Shown one piece after another: positions 5,154 through 6,000 of a stretch of DNA of 6,000 nt. The notes under the pieces are model-generated. The model was given only the letters and a program-made list of their open reading frames with translations, was not told the origin of the DNA and did no database searches. The stretch spans positions 1-6,000 of the forward strand of contig CANKZO010000143.1 in the NCBI GenBank assembly GCA_947488485.1, read 5' to 3'. Source of the DNA: Opitutia bacterium (GTDB lineage: Bacteria; Verrucomicrobiota; Verrucomicrobiae; Opitutales; UBA953). The translations under genes were made by a program, and so were the position numbers. Position 1 is the first letter of the stretch; every line of letters starts with the position of its first letter.

Positions 5154-6000
5154 ATGCGATTCCTCGCCCCCCTCCTTCTGGCCGCGACCTTCAACGGCTG
5201 CGTCGCCGGTGAACTGTCCTTCGACAAGCAGACCCTGACCAAGGACTTCGTGGCCGAAGGCTGCGCAGTCGGCGACTTCGACCATGACGGCCACGTCGAC
5301 GTCGCAGCCGGCTGGTTCATCTGGAAAGGCCCCGACTTCAAGCAGCGCATCGCCTACGCCGTCGAGCCCTCGCACGACAAAGGCCCGAACAAGACGCCCT
5401 TCAACGGCGCCACGGGCTACTCCGACTACTTCGTTTCATACGCCTACGACTTCAACGCCGACGGCTGGCAGGATATCCTGGTATTCGGTTTCCCGGGAGA
5501 CCCCGCCCTCGTCTACGAAAACCCGAAGGGCAAGGCCGGCCCCTGGACCGTCCACAACATCTTCGACGTCGCCGACGGCGAGTCCCCCCAGCTCGTCGAC
5601 ATGAACGGTGACGGCAAGCCGGAGCTCCTCTGCCACACGAGCGATCGCGTGAAGGATCCGAAGAACAACAAGGGACGCCACGGCGGCCAGTTCGGCTTCG
5701 CCGAGATCGATTGGCAGAATCCGTTCGGCAAGGCCCGCTTCCGTCCGATCACGCCGAAGAACAAGGCCAACGACCAGAAAATCTTCAAGTATACGCACGG
5801 CTACGGCGCCGGCGACGTCAACGGCGACGGCCGCATGGACATCCTCGAAGCCAACGGCTGGTATGAACAGCCTGCCGACATGTCCAAGGACTCCGACTGG
5901 AAGTTCCACGCCGCCAATTTCGGTGTCGGTGGCGCCCAGATGTACGTCTACGACGTGAACAAGGACGGACGTAACGACGTCATCACGAGCATCAAGGCCC
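5154..6000 (+). CDS. Exported VCBS/FG-GAP repeat protein, 3' end outside window
   Basis: The first 282 residues are present and the frame is still open at the window edge. A signal peptide covers about residues 1-18 (MRF, hydrophobic core, then GCVAG). Cysteine 16 sits in FNGC, a poor lipobox, so cleavage by signal peptidase I after CVA is more likely than lipidation. Five calcium-binding-loop motifs of the D-x-[DN]-x-D-G-x-x-[DE] type mark successive propeller blades. They lie at residues 41-49 (DFDHDGHVD), 99-107 (DFNADGWQD), 149-157 (DMNGDGKPE), 221-229 (DVNGDGRMD) and 267-275 (DVNKDGRND). Related single-propeller proteins are abundant in Planctomycetota and Verrucomicrobiota; their function is mostly unknown, with carbohydrate or protein binding usually suggested. 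It lies 78 bases after the lipoprotein gene in the same direction, so it may be in the same operon or have its own promoter. A domain beyond base 6000 cannot be seen. Confidence 0.9.
   Translation, partial: MRFLAPLLLAATFNGCVAGELSFDKQTLTKDFVAEGCAVGDFDHDGHVDVAAGWFIWKGPDFKQRIAYAVEPSHDKGPNKTPFNGATGYSDYFVSYAYDFNADGWQDILVFGFPGDPALVYENPKGKAGPWTVHNIFDVADGESPQLVDMNGDGKPELLCHTSDRVKDPKNNKGRHGGQFGFAEIDWQNPFGKARFRPITPKNKANDQKIFKYTHGYGAGDVNGDGRMDILEANGWYEQPADMSKDSDWKFHAANFGVGGAQMYVYDVNKDGRNDVITSIKA

Noticed and set aside
5154..5201. The VCBS protein as a lipoprotein through cysteine 16
   Set aside because: The residues before the cysteine (FNG) do not fit the lipobox; a normal signal-peptidase I site after CVA fits better.

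Overview
The window is GC-rich, tightly packed bacterial DNA. All four recognisable genes are on the + strand, and codon third positions are mostly G or C. Each gene resembles secreted protein families that are common in the Planctomycetota-Verrucomicrobiota group: BNR/Asp-box sialidase-like propellers, an exported FAD_oxidored-type protein with a golvesin-like C-terminus, and a VCBS/FG-GAP propeller. A Verrucomicrobiota-like, probably polysaccharide-degrading organism is my best inference. No rRNA or marker gene is present to settle it.

Layout. (1) Bases 3-1742 are the 3' part of a large sialidase-like gene whose start lies left of the window. It encodes the second half of one Asp-box propeller followed by a complete second propeller, so it is an internal tandem duplication. 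(2) A 68-base gap holds a strong hairpin and a weak promoter-like pair of hexamers. (3) Bases 1811-3871 encode an exported FAD-dependent oxidoreductase with a C-terminal beta-sandwich resembling the golvesin/xanthan-lyase accessory domain. (4) Four bases later, 3876-5075 encode a lipoprotein with a degenerate BNR/sialidase-like fold, probably translationally coupled to the oxidoreductase gene. (5) A 78-base gap contains short direct repeats and a GGGCGGGAGG-containing hairpin. (6) Bases 5154-6000 begin a signal-peptide-bearing VCBS-repeat protein that runs off the right edge.

Working together: the three genes whose N-termini are visible are all predicted to be exported, and the first belongs to a family that usually is. 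The simplest reading is an extracytoplasmic set for binding or processing a glycan, with the oxidoreductase modifying a sugar or polymer. No transporter, regulator, sulfatase or classical catalytic hydrolase is in view, so the substrate cannot be named. The most notable structural observations are the two-propeller fusion and the matching GGGCGG(G)AGG hairpins placed immediately before the start codons of the oxidoreductase and VCBS genes. I see no RNA gene, CRISPR array, insertion sequence or convincing intrinsic terminator.
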